Below, in pieces: positions 22,290 through 34,109 of a stretch of DNA of 64,000 nt. Origin of the DNA: Wurfbainia villosa (lineage: Eukaryota; Streptophyta; Magnoliopsida; Zingiberales; Zingiberaceae); NCBI GenBank assembly GCA_025175895.1, contig CM045998.1, positions 16,911,153 through 16,975,152 on the forward strand. Direction: 5' to 3'. Within the stretch, counting starts at the first letter, position 1; each line of letters begins with the position of its first letter. The notes below the pieces were generated by a model. The model saw nothing but the letters and a program-made list of their open reading frames with translations. It did not search any database and had not been told where the DNA came from. A program made the position numbers and the translations under genes.

Positions 22290-22698
22290 TGTTGGTGCAA
22301 TCGGTCTAGGTCACAATTGACCGGACTCAAGTTTGACTCGAGCGATGTTTTGATATTTGACATGAAGGTTTGACATTGATGTCTGATAATGTTTTAGAGA
22401 GATTGTTGGTGCAATCGATCCGGGTCATGATTGACCAGACTCGAGTTTGACTTGAGGGGAATTTTGATGGTTGACTAGGGTTGACCATGTCATGGAAAGT
22501 CCAAGTCTTGAGTACTTGACATGTAAAGTCCAACATGGGTTGGCAAGGGAAAGTCCAAGCTTGAGTCTTGGCATTTGGAAAGTCCAAGGGTGTAGTCTTG
22601 GCCACGTAAGTCCAAGGGTGTAGTTTTGACGGTGAAAGTCCAAGTCATGAGTACTTGGCATTTGAGAAGTCTAAGGAGTTTGATATTGGCGGCGTAAA
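22290..22698 (+). mobile_element. 3' LTR of element F, left segment
   Basis: Starts TGTTGGTGC at 22290 after the polypurine tract, with the second copy of the LTR start at about 22406, and continues into the AAGTCCAAG array. It is cut at 22698 by element G, whose target duplication GTAAA lies at 22694-22698 and 32834-32838. Confidence 0.92.
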
Positions 22699-25258
22699 TG
22701 TCACGCCCCGAGGGAGTCCCCGCCAGACTAAAATCCGACAGCATCTCCCTTGTACGGGTGACAATACCAATTTTTATACAAGGCCTACACGGCCACTATA
22801 CATCGGTCAACACGACCGGAATCCAATCAAACACATGCAGATAATAATAAGGCCTCAGGCCAACAAATCTAGGTAAACAAAAGTCTACACTAACTAGACT
22901 TACCCCTTTTGCCATCTGGGCAGGAATACCCAACCAAACAAATCAAAATAAGATCCGACCAATGGTCCACAAGAACCCCAAAAATCCACGAGTACATAAA
23001 TCCATTTCCAAGCCTAAACATATCTTCTATACAAAATTAAAACCAAAACTCAAACAACTAAGAAACTGTCACTACGAGGGGGGGGGATATGGCAACTGGA
23101 CTCTCCTGACAGCTTCATCCTGAAATAAAAATAAAACCATGGGGTAAGTTCAAAGAACTTAGCGGATACTAGTCGATATGAATAGTAAGAAATAGCTAAC
23201 AATACTAATCATGCCAGTATAGTCTCATATATATGGTAAGCAAGAAATAAATGCAAAAGGACTGTACTCACCTGAGTCTCCTACCCTGATATAGGAGCAT
23301 GTGCCCTACTATAAGAGATAAAGTCATCACCATATAAGAATATGAATCCTGTATGCATGTCAATCATATGCAACATCCAAGGCATCAATACAATAATGCA
23401 GCAAACACAATACAAATGCAATCCGTGCAAAATGCATGTCGCCCAATGACATGGTCACCTGACGCTTGATCACCGCCTCACACGCGATGGTGGCCGAGTG
23501 GGTAGGGCTATGACAATGTGCACTCGCCATCACCGCTCTGAGTGACCGAGTGGACAGATGTCGGAGTACACCTATCCTCCGCCTAAACATAGTGGGGAGC
23601 TAAGCTCTCATCTCCGGTGTCATAGACCCGGAGGAGGGATCCTCGCCCGCTACCACGCTGCCTCGCCGCTACCCATGAGCGGACGGTGAGCTCGACAGAG
23701 CAATCGCACACACCTTTCGATGTACCACTAACCCATGAGTGGCAAGCGGTGTATGTAGCCATGCGGGTAATGGAACCCCATCCGGATGCAATCATGCAAG
23801 ATAGTGCATGACACTAAAGCATGTAATACCAACTAACATACGATCCGAATAATATGCACAATAAAAAGGTACATATACATGATCCAAGTAAACAGGGAAA
23901 GTATAACTATAAATCGATCAAATGCATGTGTCAAATAGGCATAATAACATGCAAGGTAGATAAACATGAAAACTATTGCAAGCTATAACTATCTAGCATA
24001 TCAACATGACTATATCAAAAAGACAAGTCAAAATACCCGCCTTTTTATAATATCCGAAAATCAACCAAATCGTCACGCATCGTGAACTCGCCTCGTGATC
24101 AAACTCGCATAAAACATAATTACCATTAAGTCCAATCACGACATCGATTAGATAAATTCTACATCGAACTCAGATTCACTTAATCTATCAATACGAGTAC
24201 TACACCTCGATACACCCAATTCACCATCCACGAGGATGGAACGAAACCCAAATAGCTATCTCACGGATCAATACACATTTTGAACCATTCATAGCTCACT
24301 TAACATACCAATTATGGTCGCATAACCGACATCAACCCAATCGAACCTCACAACCATTTTAAATAGAACATCTCACCCTCACAATGAACCCCAGAAATCC
24401 ATCCCACACCCAAAACTTATCGGCACCACATAAATCAACCAACAACTAACGAAGGGAAGGTGATAAATCTAGATCTACAGTACTTAGGGTCCACCGTCGA
24501 TCTTCCTTCCCTAATCCACCCTATTCCTCTTCCTCCCGCAGAAATCACATGCCCGACACTTAATCTCGTTCAATTGAGGAAAACAAGGCTTACCTTTCTC
24601 CGACAAAATCGCAAGGTAGCTCTGTCAACAGTTCGAACATGTGGTGGGCATTCGAACTCAAGCGGTGTCCTTCACGGGAAGATGGGCGAGGGTGTGGGCT
24701 TGCATCTCCGACGCTTGGAAAGGTAGACCGCAGTCTAGCCGCGCCACATCACGGGAGGAGAAGGATGAGGGTGGTGGCTGGCCGCCGCACAAGCTTCAAT
24801 CGTCGATCAATCGCCGTGTATAGAACTTCGACCATGCACCGCCGCTAAGAAGAGAAATGAGAGGTGGAGGGGGTCGGTGAGAAACAGCGGAGAGGGGCCG
24901 CGCGCGGAGAAGGAGACAGCAAAGGGCGTCGGTGTGGCTGCAAACGCAAGGAGAAGAAGGCTCGCGAGGGAAGGTATCGGTGTCGCGAGGAGAAGGATGC
25001 GGCGGAGGGGCAGTGACGGTGAGGAAATCGCGAGAAAGAAAAAGTTGGGCGCGATAAACCGGGTTACCCCAATTAACTTAGATTAGGTTTTTAATTAATC
25101 CCTAACCTTCCTCAGTAAATTAATTATCCCCGTAAATACCCCGTATAAATCCCATTTAATTCCAAAAAAATTCCTAAAAATCCCGAAAAATTTCCAGGAT
25201 TATTTCCTTAATTATTTGGTCATTAAATTTACATGTTTAAATTTTCCAGTATTTACCA
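22699..25258 (-). repeat. 3' LTR of element G
   Basis: 2560 bp. Much of it is almost identical to the other LTR (30216-32833), but short GC-rich patches differ by clustered indels, mostly at CAG/CTG sites. The terminal ACCA at 25255-25258 replaces the AACA of the other copy. The GC-rich stretch 24640-25030 produces several spurious reading frames. Confidence 0.93.
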
Positions 25259-25270
25259 TTCTCCCCCACT
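25259..25270 (-). promoter_or_regulatory. Polypurine tract of element G
   Basis: On the minus strand it reads AGTGGGGGAGAA, directly upstream of the 3' LTR, as required for plus-strand priming. Confidence 0.85.
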
Positions 25271-25448
25271 AATAAAAATTTGGTCCCCAAATTTCCTACT
25301 CAGATGCACGAGTAAGAAATACCACAAGTACTGAAAATATACCTCACGTACCTTAAGTAAACAAGTGAGAGTATTGAGCTCGGATCTTTTCCTCGAGCTC
25401 CCAAGTAGCCTCCTCGTCGGTGTGGTGACTCCACCCGACCTTGACAAG

Positions 25449-27330
25449 TCACAAAATCTTATTTCGCAACTGTCGTTCCTTGTGATCCAGAATCCGTATC
25501 GGAACCTCTGCATAAGTAACATCAGGTTGAATGTAACACGACATATCGATAGAATATGTGTAAAATCGACACATACTTCCTCGGCATGAACACATGAAAC
25601 ACATCACGGATACCCGACCAAAAGCGGTGGTAGCCCTAGGCAGTGTGACTACTCCGATCCTCTCAAAATTCTCGAAAGGCCCAATGTACCTTGGAGCTAA
25701 CTTACCACGGAGGTCAAATCTCTTCACCCCTTCCGTGGGTGAGACTCGCAAGAAAACATGATCACCAATAGAGAACTCCCGAGGTCTCCGTCTCCGATCT
25801 GCATAATTCTTCTGACGATCCTGCGCCTCTGCCATCCTACGTCTGATAGTACGGACCAACCCTGTCTCATACTGAGCTCTATGGGTCCTAACAACTGGTC
25901 CTCCCAGTTGGCCTTGAAATCCATAACACAGGACCCCAGCAAATCCTCTAGTATCTAAATGGTCCGCTCAGACTGTCCATCTATCTGCGGATGGAATGCA
26001 GTACTAAAACGAAGCTGCATGCCTAAGGCCTGCTGCAGACTCTGCCAAAACCGAGACGTGAACCAGGGATCTCTATCTGATATAATGCTCAAGGAACACC
26101 ATGCAATCTGATGACATCCCGACAATATATAACTCTATCAAACGATCCAAAGAGTTCGTCTTCCAAATCACTAAGAAGTGCGATTTGGTTAGTCTAACAA
26201 TGACTACCCAAATTGCGTCATGGCCTTGATGTGTCCTAGGCAACCCACTACAAAAATCTATAATAATATGCTTTCACTTCCATTCCAGGAATCGAATTTC
26301 TCATCTGTTCCTTAAACTAATGCAACTTGAAACCATTTTCCTCCTCGAGTCGAGAGGCGAGTCCATCTACCGTCCAACATCCACTCCACCACACACTCTG
26401 TAAGTGCATGGGAGGCTATCACGACCAAACTTCCTTGTTACAACCGTTCGTGTTCCAGCTACTCTATAGTAGTTGTCCAGTAACTAGCCAAAACCCCATG
26501 AGCATTACGGCTCCTCACCTCTACCAAACAATATAATCATCAAGTCCACGTCGATATATGACGGCTTATTTCATGATTCTTTAGCTCTGTAAGCTTAGAA
26601 TTTATCTTAGTCAATAACATCTAATCGCTCCGATCTCCGAAATGATGCATCCATGTACACCACCCTTCCATCCATACCGAATGATTAATCAACACCGCGT
26701 AAAGTCAATCATCGCCCGAGCCTGAAACTAGTTTCACAAGCTTCAGACCAAGTAAATTTCCTCACCTTCTTGGTCCAACCAGTCAGCGATGTAGTACTGC
26801 TAGAGCATCCTATCCATATATATAGTAACAATTAAACCAATACCAAGAAAACTACCATCTATGGTGGTCGAGTGCGCAACTCTAACTACCACCCTCATCA
26901 GTGGTCAAGTTACGCAATCCAACGACCACAACTGAGCCAATCGTGTGCAGAATACACGACTTCCCAAATCCCTGGACGACTAAGTCGTCAATAAGTCTAA
27001 TAAAATAATCATAAGCTCATACAATTCATATCAAGTATGAAATTGTCATCGCTATACAACTGCATTCTCTTTACTCTAGCCTGATGATATAACAATCATC
27101 ACAACGACCATGATAATTGTATGACATCATGTCACTACAATATCAACCCATCAGTCATAAATCAATCATAGAGCATACACCGATGCCCTATAGCTGATCT
27201 AAATAGATCTTCTATCCACAATGAAGGATATTCATTTCCTTCCACAACTACTGCATTCTATCATCGTTAATCGATGCATAATCTCAAAGGTCCATCTCTC
27301 TTTTAACAAAGAGTTCCGGATCTTCTCTAG
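25449..27330 (-). pseudogene. Degenerate Ty3/gypsy pol (RT, RNase H and integrase remnants)
   Basis: Read on the minus strand. Near 27267-27320 a frameshifted LFVK ... LRLCID marks the start of reverse transcriptase. At about 26710-26790 comes SLTGWTKKVRKFTWSEACET, the end of the RT region. Integrase core residues follow at about 26000-26260 (HDAIWVIVDRLTKS-like, then SRFWQSLQQALG and a TDGQSER-like stretch near 25960-26020). The last open part (25449-25859) reads DRQKNYADRRRRPREFSIGDHVFLRVSP and GKLAPRYIGPFE, the integrase C-terminal region typical of Ty3/gypsy. Many stops and frameshifts are present and the catalytic YxDD of RT was not found. The protein cannot be made. Confidence 0.85.
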
Positions 27331-27822
27331 AAGAAAATACTGGGACAGATAAATATCTCATCCAACACCTCCTATAATAAGGTAAAACGATCTTTCATCG
27401 TCTTGACCAGTGTAAGTATACACACCTTATCCATAACCAAACCACTAATAGTAGGGACTGATATTTTCTGAGGGTTTACTCCTTGACCTTCAAATGGATG
27501 ACTAGCAGGCCATATTCCTAGCTTCCTAATTCGACATCAGTCAACACCTCTAAAGAATTCGTACCTTTGAAATCATCATTAGATTACCCAAGATCAATAC
27601 GTCGTCGAACTCATCCACGCCCATGAGTAGGGGCAATTTCACCAAGTCAACAGTTTTCCTAGCCACAAAAGTACCGTAACTACTAAAGACAATACTTTTC
27701 CTATAGCTCAGAGATATCCTTCAGATTGCTTGGTCCCAAAACACGAGTTCTCCCAAAAATCCAAGGAAAATAAAATCCTCGAAACACTGAACCCACAAAC
27801 CAAAATCGTAAACCAATAAAAT

Positions 27823-29990
27823 TGTCACGTCCTGGGGGCATATCAGTCATCCAAATAACAGAGGAGCCCCTTAGTGACAATATTCCGAAATACATAGACA
27901 AATCTGGTAAAAACCTCGAAATAATTATAGAAATACTAGTATTCCAATAACTGCATGCATGCACGACTAAACATATATCAATCAAAGTAAAATAGTTTTA
28001 TGACCCCAAATCCAATTGCGACCAAAAATCCAAAGTGCATAAATAAAATGCAATACCAATAAAGTAAACAAAGCGGCATCTCGACGATGCAGTGGGACAA
28101 GCACGGCAATGAACTCTCTGAGCGACTCGAAGGTAGGTCAACATGACACGTCCTCCATCAGTTAACCTAGAGGATAAATGAGGAGGGGATAAGTACAACC
28201 ACTCTGTGGATGTATAGACAATAGTGCATAATCATAATGCACATAATGGAAGTCACAGGGAACAAGCTAGAGTAACCCAACCCTCAAAGTACCAATATCA
28301 GTCTGCAACCATCCTGATCAGCAGTATAATAAATATACTTGCAACATACACAACCACTGCAACAAGCAGTGCACATCCAGATACCACGATAAAGTCTCGT
28401 GGCTCTCACACAAAAAGGAAACTATCTATGAGCTACCTCGAACGTAACCCATGGGCCGAAAATCAATAGCACGGTCTACGCGCAACTATATGCTACCACG
28501 AATGAGACTCGTGGATAGACAGACTGTATATAAATATCTAATTATTGACTGCACGCTCTGGCGTACTACCACCAATAGGTCGCGTGAGCAGTCGATTATC
28601 CTAGGTTGTTAAACCTAGGGTTACCCAATGCATCCAGTATAAAACGACCATTGACGTCGACAAAGATCATCGATCTACAATTAAACCCATTGCGGCGGTC
28701 AAGCGAGGGTTTCAACACCTCTAATACGAAAGTTCTACCAAAGTCGGGAAAGATCATTGACTTATAAATAAATAAGTCGAGATGGTTAATTCTAGGGTTC
28801 CAACCCTTCCAACATGCTCGGTTATCAAGGTCGAGAAAAATCATAAGTCCCCTAATAATCACGTCGAGACGATTAATCATAGGGTTTCGTCCCAACTAAC
28901 AGAAACCGCCTATCAAGGCCAATAAGGACAACAAATCGCCCGGCAAGAGAGTTAAGCCTAAATTATATCATTCTACCAGTTCAATCCTGCATGCTACAAC
29001 ATGCTTCCACGAACAGATCTCGTGGGTACTTAACCTGTAAAGTAGCTATCTAGCTACAGGCGTCATACGAATCCGATTATCACCAACTCTGAACGAATAA
29101 CGCAAGAGTATAACCTTACAGTAGATTATCTCAACCATACATGGGAGACCTATTCGACCTCAAATACACAAAAGCCCCTTTAGGGAAACTCTCATCAGAA
29201 CTTTCCTCAACCACAAATGGGTGCTATTGTTGGCAGCCGATAAATATAAACAACATTATATACCCTCTAAGGATTAATCGCATCCTAATCATATGACCTC
29301 TACTAATCCGATCACCATATCAGCTGAAATAGTAAATGTATAAACATATACTAATATGCATATCCGGGTTATTACACCTAGGGTTCCACTAATATTGTTT
29401 CATTCCTGAAATCCGCTCCTACAGAATAACCTCATCAAAGTTATTCTACCTCTACTAGTCTTAATCATGGTATCCACCGCAAAAACATATAACCCTAAAA
29501 ACATATAACACACTGTCTAATAAACGACAGCATAGTCATACCAATGGCAATCAATAGCCGAAATTAATTAGGGTATAGCTAAAGGGTCATGCCAGAACAG
29601 AGTCAAGGCAATTATAAATAAAGTATCAGATGCCTGAATATACCCTAAACTACGTAAGCAATGTAATCATGTCATCATGCCCAAGGATCTCAAAAGTCAA
29701 AGAACCTATATGTATACCTTCTATGAATTTATCCATCTTAGTCATATTCAACTAGTCTCATCCTAACACTAGTCCAAAAATTAAGAGGTAAACATCTACC
29801 AATGATATCTAATCATTTATATCACAATTATAACTAGCTACCTATAGCAGTAATAGCAATTTATAACCAAATGCTATCTATAAACCAGCAACCTAAAAAT
29901 CTAACAGTCCAATAGATATCAGGTTAAAATAATACCAGACAAAACATGATATCACCGCATAACCAAATATAAATATGTACTAAATCTAGA
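27823..29990 (-). mobile_element. Fragment of a second Ty3-type LTR inside element G
   Basis: Starts TGTCACGTCCTGGGGG at about 27823 and follows, with many changes, the first part of the solo LTR at 36291 (shared blocks include CTTAGTGACAATATT, TGCATGCATGCACGACTAAA and the CCACGA...TCGTGG hairpin modules). Similarity is traceable to about 29690; the right limit is uncertain. The bases just left of it (27803-27822) look like a decayed minus-strand primer site. It may be the 5' LTR of a different element joined to G's pol by recombination, or a nested fragment. Confidence 0.6.
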
Positions 29991-30193
29991 AAATTTTCTA
30001 GAATGTATTTACCTGTTAGCTGTCTGGAGATGTCCTGTCGCCGCCAAATCCCCCATATTGACCTCGTCAATAATACCTCGAATTTCCGAAACATAAAAAT
30101 CGTCGGAAATCCGTACAACTCCGAAAATACCCAGTTAACCTGCCAAACTTGGCGAACTCCATAAACCCAAAGACCCTAAGGAACTCGGAAACC

Positions 30194-30207
30194 TACGCTC
30201 TGATACC
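30194..30207 (-). promoter_or_regulatory. Primer binding site of element G
   Basis: On the minus strand TGGTATCAGAGCGT, eight bases inside the 5' LTR end (30216). This is the usual tRNA-Met primer site of chromoviral plant Ty3 elements. Confidence 0.9.
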
Positions 30208-30215
30208 AAATAAAT

Positions 30216-32833
30216 TGTCACGCCCCGAGGGAGTCCCCGCCAGACGAAAATCCGGCAGCATCTCCCCTGTACGGGTGACAATACCAATTTTTATACAAGG
30301 CCTACACGGCCACTATACATCGGTCAACACGACCGGAATCCAATCAAACACACGCAGATAATAATAAGGCCTCAGGCCAACAAATCTAGGTAAACAAAAG
30401 TCTACACTAACTAGACTTACCCCTTCTGCCATCTGGGCAGGAATACCCAACCAAACAAATCAAAATAAGATCCGACCAATGGTCCACAAGAACCCCAAAA
30501 ATCCACGAGTACATAAATCCATTTCCAAGCCTAAACATATCTTCTATACAAAATTAAAACCAAAACTCAAACAACTAAGAAACTGTCACTACGAGGGGGG
30601 GGATATGACAACTGGACTCTCCTGACAGCTTCATCCTGAAATAAAAATAAAACCACGGGGTAAGTTCAAAGAACTTAGCGGATACTAGTCGATATGAATA
30701 GTAAGAAATAGATAACAATACTAATCATGCCAGTACAGTCTCATATATATGGTAAGCAAGAAATAAATGCAAAAGGACTGTACTCACCTGAGTCTCCTAC
30801 CCTGATATAGGAGCATGTGCCCTACTATAAGAGATAAAGTCATCACCATATAAGAATATGAATCTTGTATGCATGTCAATCATATGCAACATCCAAGGCA
30901 TCAATACAATAATGCAGCAAACACAATACAAATGCAATCCGTGCAAAATGCATGTCGTGCCAATGACATGGTCACCCCTGACGCCAGTCAGCCGCCTCAC
31001 ACGCGATGGTGAAGCCGAGTGGGTAGGGCTATGACAACTGTGCACTCTGCCATCACTGCTCCTGAGTGACCGAGTGGACAGGATCTTGTCGAGTACACCT
31101 ATCCTCCGCCCCCGAAACATAGTGGGGAGCTAAGCTCTCATCTCGGTGTCATAGACCGGAGGAGGATCCTGCCGCTACCACGCCGCCTCGCTACCCATGA
31201 GCGGACCGAGCGATGTGAAGCAATGCACACCCTCTGATGTACCACTAACCCATGAGTGGCGGTGTGCGAGCCGTATGTAATCAGTGCGGGCTCAACAATA
31301 ATGGAACCCCGTCCAGCCAACATGCAATCATGCAAGATGGTGCATGACACTAAAGCATGTAATACCAACTAACATACGTATCCGAATAATATGCACAATA
31401 AAAAGGTACATATACATGATCCAAGTAAAACAGGGAAAGTATAACTATAAACTGATCAAATGCATGTGTCAAATAGGCATAATAACATGCAAGGTAGATA
31501 AACATGAAAACTATTGCAAGCTATAACTATCTAGCATATCAACATGACTATATCAAAAAGACAAGTCAAAATACCCGCCTTTTTATAATATCCGAAAATC
31601 AACCAAATCGTCACGACCGTGAACCTGCCTCGTGACCGAAACCTGCATAAAACATAATTACCATTAAGTCCAATCACACGACATCGATTAGATAAATTCT
31701 ACATCGAACCTGTATTCACTTAATCTACTGAATACGAGTACTACACCTCGATACACCCAATTCACCATCCACAGGATGGAACCAAAACCCAAATAGCTAT
31801 CTCACAGATCAATACACATTCTAAACCATTCATAGCTCACTTAACATACCAATTATGGTCGTACAACTGACATCAACCCAATCAGAACCTCACAACCATT
31901 TTAAATAGAACATCTCAGCCCTCACAGTCGAACCCCACAGCCAACTCCTAAAGGAAATCCATCCCACAGCCCAAAACTTATCGGCAGACCACATAAATCA
32001 ACCAACAACTAACGAAGGGAAGGTGATAAATCTAGATCTACCTGTACTTAGGGTCCACCGTCGATCTTCCTTCCCTAATCCACCCTATTCCTCTGTTCCC
32101 TGCAGAAATCACATGCCCCAGACACTTAATCTCATTCAATTGAGGAAAAACAAGGCTTACCTTTCTCCGACAGAAATCGCAAGGTAGCTCCTGTTCGAAC
32201 AGTTGCCGAACATGTGGTGGGCATTCTGGAACTTGGCGGTGTCCTTCGCCGGGAAGATGGGCGCGAGGGGACTGTGGGCTTGCATCTCCGACGTTGGAAA
32301 GGTAGACTGCACAGGTCTGGCTGGCGCCGCCGCTGTCACTGCCGGAGGAGAAGGATGAGGGGTGGTGGCCTGGCCGGCAAACCTGAGCTTCAGCGTCGAT
32401 CGCTCGCCGTCGGTCTGAACTTCCGACCACGCCGCCGCCTAAGCGCCATGAGCCGTCGAAATGAGAGGTGGAGGGGTCGGTGAGAAACAATGGAGAGGGC
32501 GTAGGCGAGAAGGAGACAAAGAGGCGTCAGGCTCGCGAGGAAGGTATCGGATGTCGCGAGGAGAAGGATCGGCGGAGGCGTGTGGTGAGAAATCGCGAGA
32601 AAGAAAAAGTTGGGCGCGATAAACCGGGTTACCCCAATTAACTTAGATTAGGTTTTTAATTAATCCCTAACCTTCCTCAGTAAATTAATTATCCCCGTAA
32701 ATACCCCGTATAAACCCCATTTAATTCCAGAAAAAATCCTAAAATTCCCTAAAAATCCCGAAAAATTTCCAGGATTATTTCCTTAATTATTTGGTCATTA
32801 AATTTACATGTTTAAATTTTCCAGTATTTAACA
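30216..32833 (-). repeat. 5' LTR of element G
   Basis: 2618 bp, pairing with 22699-25258. The last bases on the plus strand read TTTAACA at 32833, followed by the GTAAA target duplication. Confidence 0.93.
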
Positions 32834-33925
32834 GTAAAGTCCAAGGGTGAAGTCTTGGCAGCATAAGTCCAATAGTTGGCGGCGTAAAGTCCAATCGGAG
32901 TCTTGGCAACGTAAGTCCAATGTGCCTTGGTGGTGTAGACACCGTTAGCATGACATAGCCGATGGAAGCACCTGAAGGCTAGCGTATGGATGAACAAGTC
33001 ATGGATGACTTGGATGGATCCAATAGGCACGAGGCTGACGAAGGTGGCTAGAAGGCTTAGATCTAGGCTAAGGGTGGTCTAGCAAGTATGTGGGCACTAT
33101 ACTTGGAGTAAAACCTCATGTTTGAGGTGTATCACCGACCAAACCTATGGTCATCGATGGAGTGAGTCACGATCGTCTCGAGAATCCGATCTAGTGATCA
33201 CCGACCGGGTGCTCGAGAATTCGCACGTATCGGAGTCGACTCGACCGCCGTGTTAACAAATGAGCGAGAGAGTTTATCAGTCGACTGATGAGTATGATCA
33301 GTCGACTAATGATGGATTCGTTGGATTTTTTTAGCGTGGATCTAGCCATTGTCTCACGACAACAGTGGCACTAGTCGACTGATGGTCACGAGCAGTCGAC
33401 TAATAGGCAAAATCCAGCCCAGGCAGAAGCTTTAAATGGGGCTCGTGGAGGAGGATTTGGCAAGCGTTTATTGAGGAGTTTTGGAGCGAATTGCTAGTGT
33501 AATTCAAGGTCTCTAAGTGTAACTCAAGCAACCACAAAGCAAGCAATCCAAAAGCTCTTGTAAAGTTATTTTCTTTACTTGTATTGCATTTTATTATTGT
33601 ATCTTGCTTGTATCTATTTCTTACTATTGTAAGATCATTTGTACGAGGTTTCTCCACTTCTAGATTATTCTGAGAAGGAGTATTTGTGATTAGTAGTGTG
33701 TGTTTGCATTGCTAGGGCTTTTAGAGCCTAATCCGTGGAGTATGAACCATTCGGTTCCGAACCACGTTATATCTTGTGTAGTGCTTGTATTTGTGTTATA
33801 TTTTGTTTTATTATTTCTATTTCCGCTGCGTATAACATATTTTATAGCAAGCACACAATGAATTCCATCGACGTATCGAAATGCGCTATTCACACCCCCC
33901 TCTAGTGGTCACCGAATCCTCAACA
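32834..33925 (+). mobile_element. 3' LTR of element F, right segment
   Basis: Resumes the AAGTCCAAG array after the insertion of G and aligns with 17534-18647 of the 5' LTR to the common end CAACA. Together with 22290-22698 (minus the duplicated GTAAA) it gives about 1.5 kb. The part 33130-33270 differs strongly from the 5' LTR at CAGTCGACTG-type sites, while flanking parts are nearly identical. Confidence 0.9.
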
Positions 33926-34109
33926 CAATCAAAGTCTCACATTGGTAAGACATGGAAAAAATCATGTGCTTATAAGATGAAAAGATATCTCCATTGGTAT
34001 GAGACCCTTTGAGTAAAGCCCAAAAATAAAACCATGAGAGCTTAGGCCCAAAGTGGACAATATCATGTCATTGTGGGGATATGTGAATCTTATAGGCACT
34101 AACAACAAC
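33926..34109 (+). mobile_element. Right LTR of the TRIM (second segment) and its target duplication
   Basis: 33926-33930 is the CAATC duplication made by F. 33931-34104 completes the TRIM right LTR (24 + 174 = 198 bp, the same length as the left LTR). About ten differences from the left LTR are visible and all are transitions. ACAAC at 34105-34109 is the TRIM's own target duplication. Confidence 0.92.

Larger units (their letters stand above)
22699..32833 (-). mobile_element. Ty3/gypsy chromovirus-like element G, minus strand, nested in F
   Basis: 10.1 kb, bounded by two long LTRs (22699-25258 and 30216-32833) and a perfect 5-bp target duplication GTAAA. On the minus strand each LTR runs from a TGTTAAATACTGG-type start to a GGGGCGTGACA end. 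Orientation is confirmed by the primer site next to the right LTR, the polypurine tract next to the left LTR, and Ty3 pol motifs on the minus strand. The long LTRs and TGGTATCAGAGCG primer site suggest the Del/Tekay group; no chromodomain was confirmed. Gag was not found and pol is degenerate, so it is a dead element. Confidence 0.93.

Noticed and set aside
24460..25086. Several plus-strand frames rich in Arg and Gly
   Set aside because: They lie in the GC-rich part of G's LTR and are not kept in the other copy (32038-32490 reads differently).
28385..29030. CCACGA...TCGTGG repeats considered as a CRISPR-like array
   Set aside because: Spacing is irregular, repeats are imperfect, and the context is a plant LTR.
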